The notes under the pieces were generated by a model. The model was given only the letters and a program-made list of their open reading frames with translations. It was not told the DNA's origin and ran no database searches. A stretch of DNA of 64,000 bases from Hetaerina americana (lineage: Eukaryota > Arthropoda > Insecta > Odonata > Calopterygidae). Every line of letters starts with the position of its first letter. Position 1 is the stretch's first letter. Shown in pieces: positions 21,688 through 33,900 of the stretch. The stretch is taken from positions 422,001-486,000 of the forward strand of contig JAKTNV010000023.1 in the NCBI GenBank assembly GCA_022747635.1, given 5' to 3'. Both the position numbers and the translations under genes were made by a program.

Positions 21688-22888
21688 TTGTAGCTCCCGT
21701 AAAAATAATAGTGTAACTAATATTAAGTGTGGAAAATGTCATACGAATGTTACAATCGGTATAAATTGCCGTCTTTGTGGTGATTGGTATCACCACAAAT
21801 GTACAGAATTGGATCCAAATGCTACATTTCCTAAAGTTTGGTATTGCAGTGATAGGTGTAAACAAAGCCACGTTGTTGAACAAAATCCTGAGTGCACGTC
21901 TCTCGTCTCGGAAAATGATCTCGAGACATTGAGAAATGAATTGCTTGTGATAAAGTCAATTAACAATGAATTAGTGAAAGAAAATGTGAATTTAACTCAA
22001 AGGCTAAATGAGCTCGAGTGTATTATTAGTGAATCTATATCTGGTGCATACAGTGCGCGCTCAAAAGATTCAACTACAAAGCCTGCATGGACTACCGTGA
22101 AAACTAAAGCGGCGAAGAAAAATAATTCCAAACAGTCGTCAGATGAGAACAGCATTTCTCTTCAAAATAAATTCCAGCCTCTCAGTGACGAATTTGGAAC
22201 TGATTTTCAAAGTACTGCTGATCACTCCGAAGAGGGATTTCTTCTTCCGACTGCACATCATGTGAAACTCAAACCGAGAGCTTCTGGGACAAGGAAGAGG
22301 CCCGCGACAAAAAGGAAGGTATCTATTTACTCCGACAGTCATGGTCGAGGTATAGCAGGTATGCTAAATGACATTAATGGAGACCAAAATTTGTGTTTTG
22401 ATGGTTCGGTGAAACCAGGAGCTGAATTTAAAGATGTGGTTAATGGGTGTGAGAATATTGGTAAAAAATTTACTGGAAGTGATTTCATAGTTTTACTAGG
22501 GGGAACAATTGATATCTATCATAACAAATCCAACTGTGTAATTGAAACCTTGAAGCAATTGCTTCCAAAGTTGTCACAGACGAATGTAATTGTCAGCCAT
22601 TTACCATATCGGTACGACTTACCGACAACTTCTTGTGTAAATATAGAAATAGAAAAGGTAAATGCACTGATCTCTAAAATTTGCCAAAGTTTTAAAAATG
22701 TATGGATCCTTAACATTGGTAAACTTGATCGCAGGTTCCATACAACTCATGGTTTACACTTAAACAAGCAGGGAAAACGTTTTGTTTCCAATGAAATAAT
22801 TAAGGTTTTGACACAAGTAATACCTATTGCAAGCTCCTACTCTGCATGTGTTAGCGCTAGACCTGAATCAAACTCTGCGTCTATTTGA
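21680..22888 (+). pseudogene. LINE-2 ORF1: PHD finger, coiled coil, SGNH esterase
   Basis: About 400 codons without an upstream ATG; the open frame runs in from the SINE, so the natural start is lost. Near residues 15-65 there is a C4HC3 PHD-type zinc finger (CGKC, CRLCGDWYHHKC, WYCSDRC). At 72-118 there is a Leu/Asn-rich heptad coiled coil. From about 210 there is an SGNH hydrolase fold with block I SDSHGRG, block III LGGTID and block V HGLHLN. Such ORF1 proteins are known in CR1-type LINEs and are thought to bind RNA and membrane lipid. The block III Asn is Thr here, while Ser and His are present. Confidence 0.85.
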
Positions 22889-25800
22889 CTAAACAAGAAG
22901 CTCAATGTACTCCATCAAAATATTCAATGTGTTAGAAATAAGGTGTTTGAATTGGAAGCAATCTTATCCACATTAGACACCAATATTGATGTGCTATGCT
23001 TATCTGAACACTGGTTATCTAAGACAGAAAGTGAGCATTTTTGTCTAGCCAATTACAATCTAGTTAGTCTTTATTGCAGAACACATTGCAAAAATGGAGG
23101 TACAGCTATTCTTGTCAGAAATAATATTAAAGCCAAAACACAATCCTTTACTTCATTTCTAAATGAGGAAAAAAACTTTGAGCATTCTGTCGTTGAAATC
23201 TATCTTCCCAATGGTAGTATTTTTATAGTTTGTTTCTATAGATCTCCAAGCGGCCTTGAAGAAGTATTCTTAAATAAATTAGATACTCTTATTGGGTTAC
23301 TTAAAAACAAAAAGAAACCAGTTTTAATATGTGGTAATTTTAATATAGATTTCTTGAAAAATTCCTACATTAAACGTGATTTACTTGCTATTCTGTGCTC
23401 TCATGATATGACAGAAATGATTAAAGATCCAACAAGGATCAACTCATGTCTTGATCAATTCATAATTGGGAATGACTTTTATGAAAAGTTATTTGTACAG
23501 GACTTTCTGATCACAAAGCAATTCTCTTATCCCTATCATATGACGATGGACACCATAAAAAGTTAAATGCAGAAATTGTCTATAAAAGAACATATGATCC
23601 TTATAGTCTTCAATATTTTAATACATTATTGTCAAAAGAAACATGGGAGGATATTAATTACCCTACTGATCTTGATACTAAAGTTGACAGCTTTATCAAT
23701 ATCATTACTTATTACCATGATTTAGTATTTCCCCTTAAAAAAATTGTCAAGCATAATAAAAGTAAACCTAAAAATAGTCCTTGGTTAACAAGAGGAATAA
23801 TTATTTCTTGTGATAGAAAAAGAGCATTGTATAAGCAATGTATTGATTCTAATGATCCAGAGTTAATAAAATACTACAAAAGTTATTGTAAAATTTTGAG
23901 AACTACCATTACTCTAGCAAAAAAGCTGTATAGCAGCTCATTGATAGCAACATCATCTAATAAATCTAAGACTATCTGGAAAGTAGTGAAACAGGAAACA
24001 GGGAAAAATAAAATTAATAGCAATACAATATCTAAAATATGTTATAATGGCACAACAATAACAAGTGTCAAAAATTTTTTAGACATTTTCAATGATTACT
24101 TTGCCCAAGTAAGTGCCAATCAAACTCCCAAACAGTCACCCACTAACACAGGTACTTCTAAAATGGTCATCAATTCATCCTCTATATATCTAGAACCTGT
24201 TACTAAAAATGAAATATTGAGGATAATCAATCAGTTAAATAATAAATATTCATGTGGCCCTGATGGTATACCTGATGCTGTTATAAAAAGTTGTGCCACC
24301 TTTATTGCTGAACCACTGACTAAAATTTGTAATCTTTCCCTAAGTGCTGGTCAATTCCCCTCCAAATTTAAAGTTGCAAAAATTAAAGCTCTGTTTAAAA
24401 AAGGAGAGAAGGAAAATATTGAGAATTATAGACCAATTTCCTTACTTTCAGGTTTCTCCAAAATTTTGGAGAAGGTCATGTATCTGAGATTGATTTCCTT
24501 TTTCGATAAATCCTCTGTCATTGACAATCATCAATTTGGCTTCAGAAGGAATACTATAAGTCCATTAATGATGCCCTTTTCTCATTTACAAGGAATATAT
24601 GGAATGCCTTAGATAGTAATATTCATGTTGCAGGGCTTTTTATTGATTTAAAAAAAGCTTTTGATACAGTTAACCATGGAATTCTTTTAAAAAAATTAGA
24701 AACATATGGTATAAGAGGCAATGCAAAGGACTGGTTTAAATCATATTTAACTGATAGGTCACAATATATTGAAATGAATTCATCTGTATGAAGTACAACT
24801 TCTGTTATTTGTGGAGTTCCGCAGGGCTCCATTCTTGGACCACTACTATTTTTAGTCTTCATAAATGATTTGCCTGCAAATTTACCACTCTCCAATACAA
24901 TACTATTTGCTGACTATACTAACTTAATTTTTAATAACCATAATCCCATTCAGTTAATGAACGAGGTAACAGAAACTACACACAATTTGATGAACTGGCT
25001 CACTGACAATAAGCTATCTTTAAATGTTAGTAAAACGCATTATTTAAATTTCAATCTCAAGAAGAAGTTAATAAATTTTAATTCAATAATTAACGGTTGC
25101 CCCATAAAAGAACTAAAGGTAACAAAGTTTTTAGGCATTTGGATTGACTCTAATCTTTCATGGGAGGAACATATTAATAAATTAACTCAAAAACTGGCAC
25201 AAATCTGTTATGCATTCCGTGTACTCAAGGAAATCATTTGCATTAAGGCATTGAGAACTATATATTTTGGCTATGTGCAGTCACTTCTCAATTATGGTAT
25301 TCCCTTTTGGGGTTCCTCTATCTTCCTTCCAAAATTATTTAAAATGCAAAAAAAGATTATTCGCATAATAACTAATTCTAATAATAGAGCTCCCAGTAAA
25401 CCTATTTTTGAAAAACTAGAAATCTTACCTCTTCCTTGTATGTACATTCTTGAAACAGTGTCTCTTATTAACAAAAATCAAGACATGTTTATTAAAAATT
25501 GTGACCTTCATAGTCATAATACGAGAAGCCAAAATGCATTCCATGTAAGTCAGCACAGAGTAAATAAAACGATTAAAGGGATAGATCATCAGGGAATACT
25601 TATGTACAATAAATTGCCTGCTTATATTAAAAATATCAAAAGTTCCTTTAAATTCAAGTGTGCCGTGAAAAAACTACTTACATGTAAATTATTCTATAGT
25701 GTAGATGATTTCTTAATGCATACCATTTTAAATGTATAATTGGAATGTGTTAATCCCAAGAAAATTGTAAATTGTATGTATTTGTATTTTTCATATTGTT

Positions 25801-25917
25801 TTGATATTTTGTATAACGTCTTTTATTGATATGAAGTGTAAAACATGTATTGACAAAGCCATGCATAATTCTATGCTTATGGTGAAGGAATAAATTGAAT
25901 TGAATTGAATTGGATGC
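21688..25917 (+). mobile_element. CR1-type LINE (LINE-2) with esterase ORF1
   Basis: An almost complete two-ORF LINE in plus orientation, truncated at or just before the ORF1 start and ending in a (TTGAA)-type repeat tail (about 25890-25910). ORF1 has a PHD finger and an SGNH esterase domain, the CR1-clade type. ORF2 has endonuclease and reverse transcriptase, both broken. It inserted into a SINE of family 1. It lies in the plexin intron, antisense. Confidence 0.93.
22905..25739 (+). pseudogene. LINE-2 ORF2, endonuclease-reverse transcriptase, catalytic site lost
   Basis: Endonuclease motifs IQCVRNK, LSEHWL and GNFNIDFL are followed by a frameshift near 23505, after which LSDHKAI resumes. 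The reverse transcriptase has CGPDGIPDAVIK, RPISLLSGFSK and HQFGFRRN (frameshift near 24560), LKKAFDTVNHG, a TGA at about 24789, CGVPQGSILGP, and FADYTNL where FADD is expected. The catalytic second Asp is Tyr through one G to T change. The C-terminus runs to 25739 with the same FYSVDDFL ending as LINE-1. This copy is dead. Confidence 0.92.
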
Positions 25918-26205
25918 AAGTGGGTTATTGGTAGGGGTTGGATGCTCAGAAAAGGGAGGGTGAAGAGATTCCCGGCATTGGCATTAGCCTACTCTACAAG
26001 ATAGGTGCCAAGGGGTCATACAATCCAATGCTCCATCCGATGGTCACCATGCCCCACTTTAAGTGCTCTGCGCAAAGCACCCTAAGTAAGGAGTGGGACG
26101 TCACTGAAAAGTCTTGCCCCATCTGGGACTTGAACCAAGAGAGCCCCAAGTCCCTAGGGGTGTGAGGCCCAAACATCAGCCACTGCACCATCCCAATCTC
26201 CTCGT
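25918..26205 (-). mobile_element. SINE family 1, copy E, main piece
   Basis: This continues the SINE broken at 21687 (CCCGGCATTGGCATTAGCCT, then GTGCCAAGGGGTC, ending at the tRNA-like head near 26203). It is the most diverged copy of the family here, as expected if it predates LINE-2. Confidence 0.8.
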
Positions 26206-26339
26206 GATAATTCTTTTGGTATATTATTCATGATATACCATTCAAACAAAATGATACTCGCTAAACAAATGATGGGGAATGCAGTGGTATTTTTATGTCC
26301 ACCAGGCAAGTCAACTAATCAAGAAATAAGTTCTGTTAC

Positions 26340-26732
26340 CTGCTGAAGCATATGAAGCATCCTCACATTTTCCCCACTGATTACAGTCCTTTGGCAGGAG
26401 CTTGTGTTATATGAGCACTTGTTCTCATAAACACACCAATTGCACGCCCATTGAGACTTGACACAGTCCATACAAGTGACATGGCGGGCACAGTCAAAGA
26501 AGGCAAAGTTTCTGCTAACAAAATCCTTGTTGGTTTCAGAGGAGCGGACGGATAGTGGAACTAGGACATGATCCTTGTCTTCTGGTATTCCTGGACGGGA
26601 TGAGACAGGAGGAGTTGGGCAGGAGAGGCCAGTTACTGTCACAGCTGCATCAATGGGCTCAGCACCACCAAACACGCAGCGATACTTTGCTCCAGATGGC
26701 AAGTCAGGCAGTGTCTTGATGGTCAACTGCAC
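26340..26732 (-). CDS. PlexA: Plexin exon: plexin TIG segment and second PSI domain
   Basis: A 131-codon exon, phase 0 at both ends (acceptor ..ttaacag, donor gtaaca). It reads [20 protein letters not shown] and CPTPP, the plexin TIG segment. Then [20 protein letters not shown] leads into a PSI cysteine knot ([26 protein letters not shown]). It is the most upstream plexin exon I could recognise. The semaphorin domain and first PSI should precede it on the minus strand at higher coordinates. Confidence 0.96.
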
Positions 26733-26804
26733 CTGTTAAAAGAGGAAGAAAAAAATCAGTGACAATGGTATTATAAAGCCATGCAGCAACCACTTATTGG
26801 TACC

Positions 26805-27480
26805 AAATTGTATGAAGAGGAAATGGTAGAAATTGCATGGGAAGAACTGGAGACGCAAATGAAAGTCTGAGGGAAATGCATAGAATCAGTTAGGTTTGCA
26901 GATTACCAAGCTTTATGCAGCAAGTAAGCCAAGGGTATACATACACTGCTCAGCACATTAGAACACCACAGTTATAGTTAAGTGATGAAGATCACATACC
27001 TATAACACCGGTGCAAACAATGTAACATTTACATGGTTTTTGAGAAGGAGGAAGGCTACGATAAAATAGGAGGGAAAAAACTTTAGCAGGTGAAACAGTT
27101 CATCTTTCTTGAAAATGTTTTGAGCCAAGATAATCAAAGTAGTCGGGTCATCAGAAGAAGAATTTGTTCTAGGCAACGAAGCTTTAATCAGGAGGAGGAG
27201 TCTTTGATGCCAGGGAGTAAGAAGGTTAATTTAAGTCTATAAAAAACTTTGTAATACGTGGCAATGGCAACATACTGTTAAAGACGGTGGTAGAGAGGAG
27301 AATGTTCGTTGAGTGAGGTGGACAGAATGTAGAGAGGTAAAATGTACACCAAATTGAAGAAATGTGTAGAATTATTGTAGGGTGGGGGTGTCCAGTTGTG
27401 TCTTGTTAGGCAAGGCTACGAAATGAAAAAGTGTTTACTCTGTGTCCATCCAAATCCCCTCTTCAATATTAGACTACCAA
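26805..27480 (+). pseudogene. RTE-type LINE fragment, copy D, decayed
   Basis: This matches the 3' third of the RTE element at 30.4-33.9 kb: GCATGGGAAGAACTGGAG, then TCAGTTAGGTTTGCAGATTA where the FADD codons have decayed, an AGGTGAAACAGTTCATCTTT block, and the terminal GTGTCCATCCAAA. Insertions and substitutions throughout make it the oldest of the four copies. It lies just upstream of the last visible plexin exon. Confidence 0.8.
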
Positions 27481-30454
27481 ACCAACCAATCAGACAAATT
27501 ATGATTCTAATTTCTTTATATACATGGTACCTATATTCTTTGAATTAATGGGTAATTATATTATTCGTATAATTTTATACATGAGGGCTTCATTGGTTAA
27601 ATATAAAGTTTGATTGGTCACTATAAAATTTTATTCAAAGTTTTCAGTTTTGTAACTACATGTAAATCAATTCTTGTTTTCAATCCATTTGCTGCATTCA
27701 CCACACTTCCTCGTCCGGTTTAATCCATTGACCAAGTGATCTCCTACATTTTGAGTCCAGAACTTGATTCCAAAGAGAATGTCGCCAGTTAAATAAATTT
27801 TTCCAAACTAAAAAAAACCTATGATAATATTCAAAGATGCTAACTGGATGCTGCTACATTCTGCAGGTGTTGATTCTAATTAAGTTGTTAGTACTAAAAT
27901 CCGCAATGACAGATAAATCATAAGTTCCAAGGATAATGGAGAATGACCAATATTTAGTACATACTTACATTACCAATAAGACAAAGGGCAATTAGCAGGA
28001 GGTTAATTTATGAGTAATCGCAAAAATTCTCTATTGCTCATAATGGTTTCAATTGAATCAGCTGAGTTTGTTTTTATGTCCGCAGTAGTTTATTCACTTA
28101 TCGGGAGCTATTGCATCATGGCGTCATTTGTACAATAGTCTATAAGATATTTACAGCAACCCCTCCTAACCGCTCAAGCATGGAACACCCTGAAGTCGCT
28201 AAGTGCTGTAGCAAAAAAAGCTTATTTTATTTTTTACTTTAAAACCCTACAAGCCACCGCTAGGGTGTGTGGCAGAGGGTGATTTCACACCAGGCTAATT
28301 TTGATCCGAATATTACCATACTGAGGTCGGACAATGTTTTTTTTGTCCATTGAATTGAAATTCCTTCATTTAATTTTCATTTTGAAACTGATTGTCTGAG
28401 GTGAGACGTCCGAAATTATTTTTGGCTCCAGTCTCCATTTGAGTGGGTGCAATCAGCCAATCTCTCAGAAATTGATTCACATTGAAAAAGGTTTTGTGTC
28501 AGACGATTGATTGTCTTCAATGGCCAAAGAATACCTGACTAATAGTTATCAACGCCGGTCCAATGCAAGTGAATTGTTGGACAGCCCTAGGAATAAGCTG
28601 TTTGTTTGTATATGTGGATTCGGCATAAGATTGTACCGATCACCATAGATCATGGCATGACAATGAGGCATCCATGCTTCAGGTGGTGCGTAATCATATC
28701 CCTGACCTTGATGGAGCAGCCAACGGAGCAAACCACTCTGGAACCAAACTCTCCGGAAGAAAGATCTTAGGAACTCGTCTTCAGGGGTGACTGGTGGCTA
28801 TGCTATTTGGTCCATGGGGAGGGAGGACCTTTGCTCCTACTGATTCCACGGGTCCCCCAAGCGGAAATGGGTGAAGGCTAAAATGCTTCGGGTCCAGCGT
28901 TCAAAGGTGTCCAAAGCAATGCCGAAGGAAACAGGCTGGAGGGGATGAGAGGCCAACCGTCGGTTAGGCTGGCTCCAGGTTTCCAAAATATTTTGGTCCG
29001 ACACTCCAGTTTGCTGAAAATTCTATCGGAAGTCGCGTGATGGGCGTTTCTTGCCTCTGGCGAAATCTAAACCTTTGAAATTGACCTTAGGTTTGGTAAT
29101 GAGATATTTTTCCCTCGATTGTAACTGACGAAAATTCCTCTCAGGTGGCCAGTCACAAGAACAGGAAGAGATTGCCATGTTAGATTGTAATTTGAAAATG
29201 GATGCCCTACTCATTACTCGTACTGCATTTTTGGTTTTTGGGCTATATTTCAGACGGGGGAATCTTTGTTCAGATAATTTTCCTTCAAGCTAAAATCAAA
29301 TGGGTCAAAAGGGCTATCACCCAGTACTGAGGGGGCAGGGGAGGGAGCGAGGTAAATGGTCAAATCAGGGCGGTAATTTTAATCTCAGCAGCGATAAGTG
29401 ACAGGTCTCATAGAAGCCTTTTCAGGATGTTGTATTTGATTTTTTCGTTAAGGCACCATGAACTTGATGTCTTGATTTTTTTGTAATACACTTGGCTTCT
29501 ATTTTTGTCCTAGTTTGTTTCATGTATATTTTATTTAGGATTCTTGGCAAGGTATTAAAGGTCAAACACCCCGCATATATTCTAACTACCTCATCATGAT
29601 CACTTCTCAAAGTTTAAGGCAACTCTTATCTCCTGGGCTATACATATCCTGGTTTAAACAGCATTTTGAGACAACCGGATTTACTTGCTCATTAATGAGT
29701 GTCAACATGAGTCTTTACTGAGAATGAGTGATCATGAATCGTGCAAGATAATTTAGCCACTCGAATTCAAGCATTGTAAATTTTCCGGCATTTAATATGA
29801 AAAATTTTTTACAAAAGTTGGGAATAATAATTGTCCGTTAATAAGACATTTAAACTTGAAAATATTTAAAAACACGCACCCGCGTAAATGGGTGATGGCA
29901 ACACAGAATTAGCCATTGAAACACACGCCCATTGAGTGAAAGAGAGTTTTTACGTAACCCAGACATTTTCATATACAACAATTCGTAATGATGGGCAATA
30001 CTTTTTCTTACAAGATTATTCATTATTCAGTGGAGAAGGATGCAAATTTAAGTCCAGAATAACTTTCAGGTTTACTAAGTCTATACGTTTTCGGGAGCTC
30101 CTGTCCATGCTGGGTGAAACTAACATCCGATCTTTCCCAGTGTTGCCTGCTGTGTCGATGGAAGTTTTGGTGCTCCATCACCAAACATATATTCTAAGAT
30201 CAACTTCGGTGTCCATAGCCTTCCCTCGAAATTTTTATTCGGATGATCCTCTGATTAGCGGAGGCTATATACTGGGCTACCGTGCCGCCTCTAATTATAT
30301 TTATGATCCCATTAATATTCGCAGTGCAGCAGTTTCATTGTGATTGGTGCCCGCCTTATTGCTTCCCCAGGAGAGCAAAGCATGCAGCAGCTCACTTATT
30401 AGAATTATTTGTTGTGTATTTCATTTTATTTATCTATTTATTTATATATGTATA
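27481..30454. other. No gene recognised; one LINE 3'-end scrap inside
   Basis: This is likely a plexin intron or upstream sequence. The only recognised item is at about 28240-28340. The open frames at 28549-28731, 29023-29214 and 29936-30343 show no family motifs. Confidence 0.5.
28240..28340 (-). repeat. LINE 3'-end scrap
   Basis: CAAGCCACCGCTAGGGTGTG and its surroundings match the 3' terminus of the CR1-like LINE at 33901-35510 (CAAGCCACCGCCACGGTGTG), in the same minus orientation. Only the last 100 bases of the element are present, a strongly 5'-truncated insertion. Confidence 0.75.
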
Positions 30455-33400
30455 TATACCCTGCCCTCCCCGGACTACAACCTTGACATGGTGGAAGGGC
30501 TTGTGCGTTCCGATGACCCCTAGAGCTCTGCTGGCGGGAGTAATAATAATTGCTCCTGGTAGGGTCACCCATGCCAGATAGGTCGAAGGTTAGGAGCCAG
30601 ACGAAAGGTAGTCCAGCAGCGTCTGTTCCTCAGTGAGGCGGCTGCAATGGCGTCTGACCCCAGTGGGGCGGCCAGTAAGTGATGGTGTCACGTTAAAAAC
30701 AATATTGAGGAAGGCAACGGAAAACCACCTCAATTATCATTCCCAAGATTAACATGATGGACAATTCAGAGATTTTGAGTCCTGGCAACTACGGGGCTCG
30801 GCCCAATCGGCCGTGTGTCGTGCCCGGCAGTGGGGGAGGCAAGGCTTCTGTGGTCGTCATCCCACGAAACCCTTGCAAGGGAAGACCAGCAGTAGCAGGA
30901 CAGAAGATGCAGGAGAAGAAGACCAAATTAGTTAGAAAAGGAACGTGGAATGTTAGGACAATGATGAGGACAGGGAAATTGGAGAATGTTAAGCAAGAGA
31001 TGGAAAGGGGAAATATAGATATTTTAGGTCTACGCGAGGTGAGATGGAAAGATAGCAGGGATTACTGGAGTGATCAGGATAGAATAATATACAGCGGCGG
31101 GGACGAGAGCCAACGAGGGGTTGCCATAGTATTAAATGAAGAGGTATGAAGAAGCGTAGTCAACATAGAGCAAGTAACGGATAGATTATTCCTAGTAGAT
31201 ATAAAAGTAGAACCGACAAACTTGGTTATTATTCAGGTATACATGCCACATAGCAACCATAACGAAGAAGAGGTCGATAGGATATACGATCAGTTAGAGG
31301 ACATAATCGTGTGCGTTCCCAGAGGGAAACATTTGATAGTGATCGGGGATTGGAATGTGACGGCAGGCAAAGGAAGAGATTATGATGAGGTGGGGGACTA
31401 TGGTTTAGGCACAAGGAATGACCGCAGGGAGAAAGCAGTTGAGTTCTGCAGGAGACAGGGTTTAGTCATCACCAACACTTGGTTTAGACACCACAAAAGT
31501 TGCAGGTATACATGGAAAATGCCAGGTGACTCAGAAAGGTATCGGCTAGATTTTATTCTGGTTAGACACAGGTTTAGGAACAACGTGATAAATTTGCATA
31601 ACTTTTGGGGAGGAGATGCGGACTCTGACCGCAATTTAGTTGTTATGAAATGTAGCGTCCGTTTAAAAAAGATAAGGCAGGGGCGGCGGGTTAGAAAATG
31701 GAATGTAAAAGCATTAAAGGGATTGAAAAGGAAGGAGTACCAACAGGCTGTAGAGGAAATCATGGACGATGGTATAGAGCTAAGTACTATCAAAGGAAAA
31801 TGGGAAAGTAACAAGGAAGGGTTGTCTACGGCACGGAAGGGTTGCAAAAGGCACTATTGGAACCGTTAATCTGAAAAAGACTGGAAAACCATGGATCACG
31901 GATGAGATGATTACAAAGATGGATGAGAGGAGTATATGGAAGAATGTACACACGGAGATAGGCAAAATGAAGTACAAAGAGTTAAACAATAAATTGAGGT
32001 GGGCGACAAATAAAGCAAAAGAAGCATGGTCGAAGACGCAGTGTGAGCATATGGAGAGTTTGCAGAGGAAGGGTGAAATTGGTGCACTGTACAGCAGAGT
32101 TAAATCTTTATCGGGAAGTAAGAAAGGAAGATCTATGCTAACAGTTAGAGATAAGGCAGGTAGGATAACAGTTGACACAGGAAAGATCCAATAGAGATGG
32201 AAGGAATATATAGAAGAACTGTATAGTAAAGAACTTAGACCAACAAAGTTAGACATATAAAAGCAACATGACATAGAGGAAGATAGCTTAGGTCCAGGCA
32301 TACTCTACGATGAGATAGATAGGGCATTAAGGGAGATGAAACAAAATAAGGCCGTGGGGGTGGATAACATTCCGGCGGAACTATTGAAAGGTTTAGGAAA
32401 ATGTGGGAGGAAGAGGCTGATTCGTAGTATCTATGAGGAAGGAATCTGGCTGGAAGACTTTTTGAGATCAGTTTTAGTTCCTACTCCAAAAAAGGTAAAG
32501 GCTACATTGTGTGAGGACTACAGGACAATAAGTTTGATATCCCACGCAACTAAAGTTGTTCTAAGGATCAGAAACAAAAGGATAGAGAGTAGGGCAAATG
32601 ATTACTTTGGGTATGACCAGTTTGGGTTTAGGAAGGGGAGAGGGACGCGTGATGCCATTGCAGTGATGAGATTATTAATTGAGAGGAATATAGAATACAA
32701 CCAGGACGTATTTGCCTGTGTTGTAGATTTTGATAAAGCGTTTGATAGATTGAATTGGGAAAAACTAATGAGTATATTGAAGAAAATAGGAATAGATTGG
32801 AGGGAAAGGAGGTCAATCCGCAATCTGTACATGTCTCAGACTGCTCAGCTTTGAGTCGCGAACAGAGAGTCTGGATGGGCAGTGTTAAGAAGAGGTGTAA
32901 GGCAGAGTTGCCCATTATCACCGTTGCTTTTCAACCTGTATATAGAGGAAATGATTAAAGAGGCATGCGTAGAAAGTGGGACATAGAGCCCTGTATTCAG
33001 AGGAAGTGATCAAGGAGGCATGGGAAGAACTGGAGGTAGGAATGAAAGTGGGCGGGGAATTCGTAAAATCAGTTAGGTTTGCTGATGACCAAGCTTTAGT
33101 TTGTCAGTCAGCCAAGGGGTTGCCAGCATTGCTGAGTGAATTGGAAATTCAGTGCGACAGGTGTGGAATGAAATTCAATATTAATAAAACAAAGGTTATG
33201 CGATTTTCTAGAAAGAAAAAGGCCAAGCTTAACATTAAAATAGGAGGGCAAAAACTAGAGCAGGTAGAACAGTTTACGTATCTCGGTAGTGTTTTGGACC
33301 AACACGGTCAAAGTAGTAGGGACGTAAGGAGAAGAATTGCGCTAGGCAAAGAGGCTTTCACAAGGAGGAGGGAGTTGATGACAGGGACTTTGAGTAAGGA

Positions 33401-33900
33401 TGTTAAGAAAAGACTCGTAAAAACTTTGATATGGAGCGTAGCTATGTACGGTGCGGAAACGTGGTCATTGAAGCAGGAGGATAGACGTCGACTGGAGGCT
33501 TTTGAAATGTGGGTGTGGAGAAGAATGGAGAGGGTGAAATGGACAGGGAAGAAAACAAATGAGGAAATACTTGGTATGGTGGGCAAAGAGAGGGGTTTGC
33601 TGGGAGAAATCCTATGGAGGCAGGAAAAGTGGATGAAGGGGGTATTGACCGGCAGTGGGATGTTGAAGACTGTAATAGAGGGGAGGATGTTAGGCAAATG
33701 AGGAAAGGGAAGGAACAGGGCAGGGATGTTGGACTGGATGAAGGGAGGAAGAAAGTACTAGAGAGATGAATAGGGACCTGATGTATAGTAAGATACTGGA
33801 TTTTGTGTTTTATTAGGAGTCACAAAATATTTATTTAGTAACTGTGTCCATCCAAAAACCTACCTTAACTGGTAGATTACCTAATAATAATAATAATAAT
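30455..33900 (+). mobile_element. RTE-type LINE, copy A, near full length
   Basis: The element starts with a GC-rich 5' leader (GGACTACAACCTTGACATGG), has one long interrupted ORF, and ends GGTAGATTACCTAATAATAATAA. Three shorter copies are at 26805, 38594 and 47027. The 3' end abuts the 3' terminus of an oppositely oriented CR1-like LINE. The RTE call rests on the short endonuclease with KGTWNVRTMM and on the C-terminal WRRMERVKW-TNEE segment common in arthropod RTE-like elements. Confidence 0.9.
30754..33701 (+). pseudogene. RTE LINE ORF: endonuclease and reverse transcriptase, broken
   Basis: Endonuclease: KGTWNVRTM, LGLREVRW, IQVYMPHS, IGDWNVTAGKG and YRLDFILV, with the terminal SDH site changed to SDRNLV. 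Reverse transcriptase: KAVGVDNIPAELLK, DQFGFRKGRGTRDA, VDFDKAFDRLNW and the catalytic VRFADDQAL near 33075-33105. Breaks: a TGA at 31147-31149 (likely from CGA), a frameshift near 31865, stops at about 32192 and 32258, a frameshift near 32854, and a short garbled repeat of the EMIKEAW/EVIKEAW segment at 32940-33015. The last 241 codons (32976-33701) are open. Insect annotations often mislabel such ORFs as craniofacial development protein 2. Confidence 0.92.

Noticed and set aside
30754..31149. Craniofacial development protein 2-like host gene
   Set aside because: That label is often given to RTE endonuclease ORFs; here reverse transcriptase follows in the same element.
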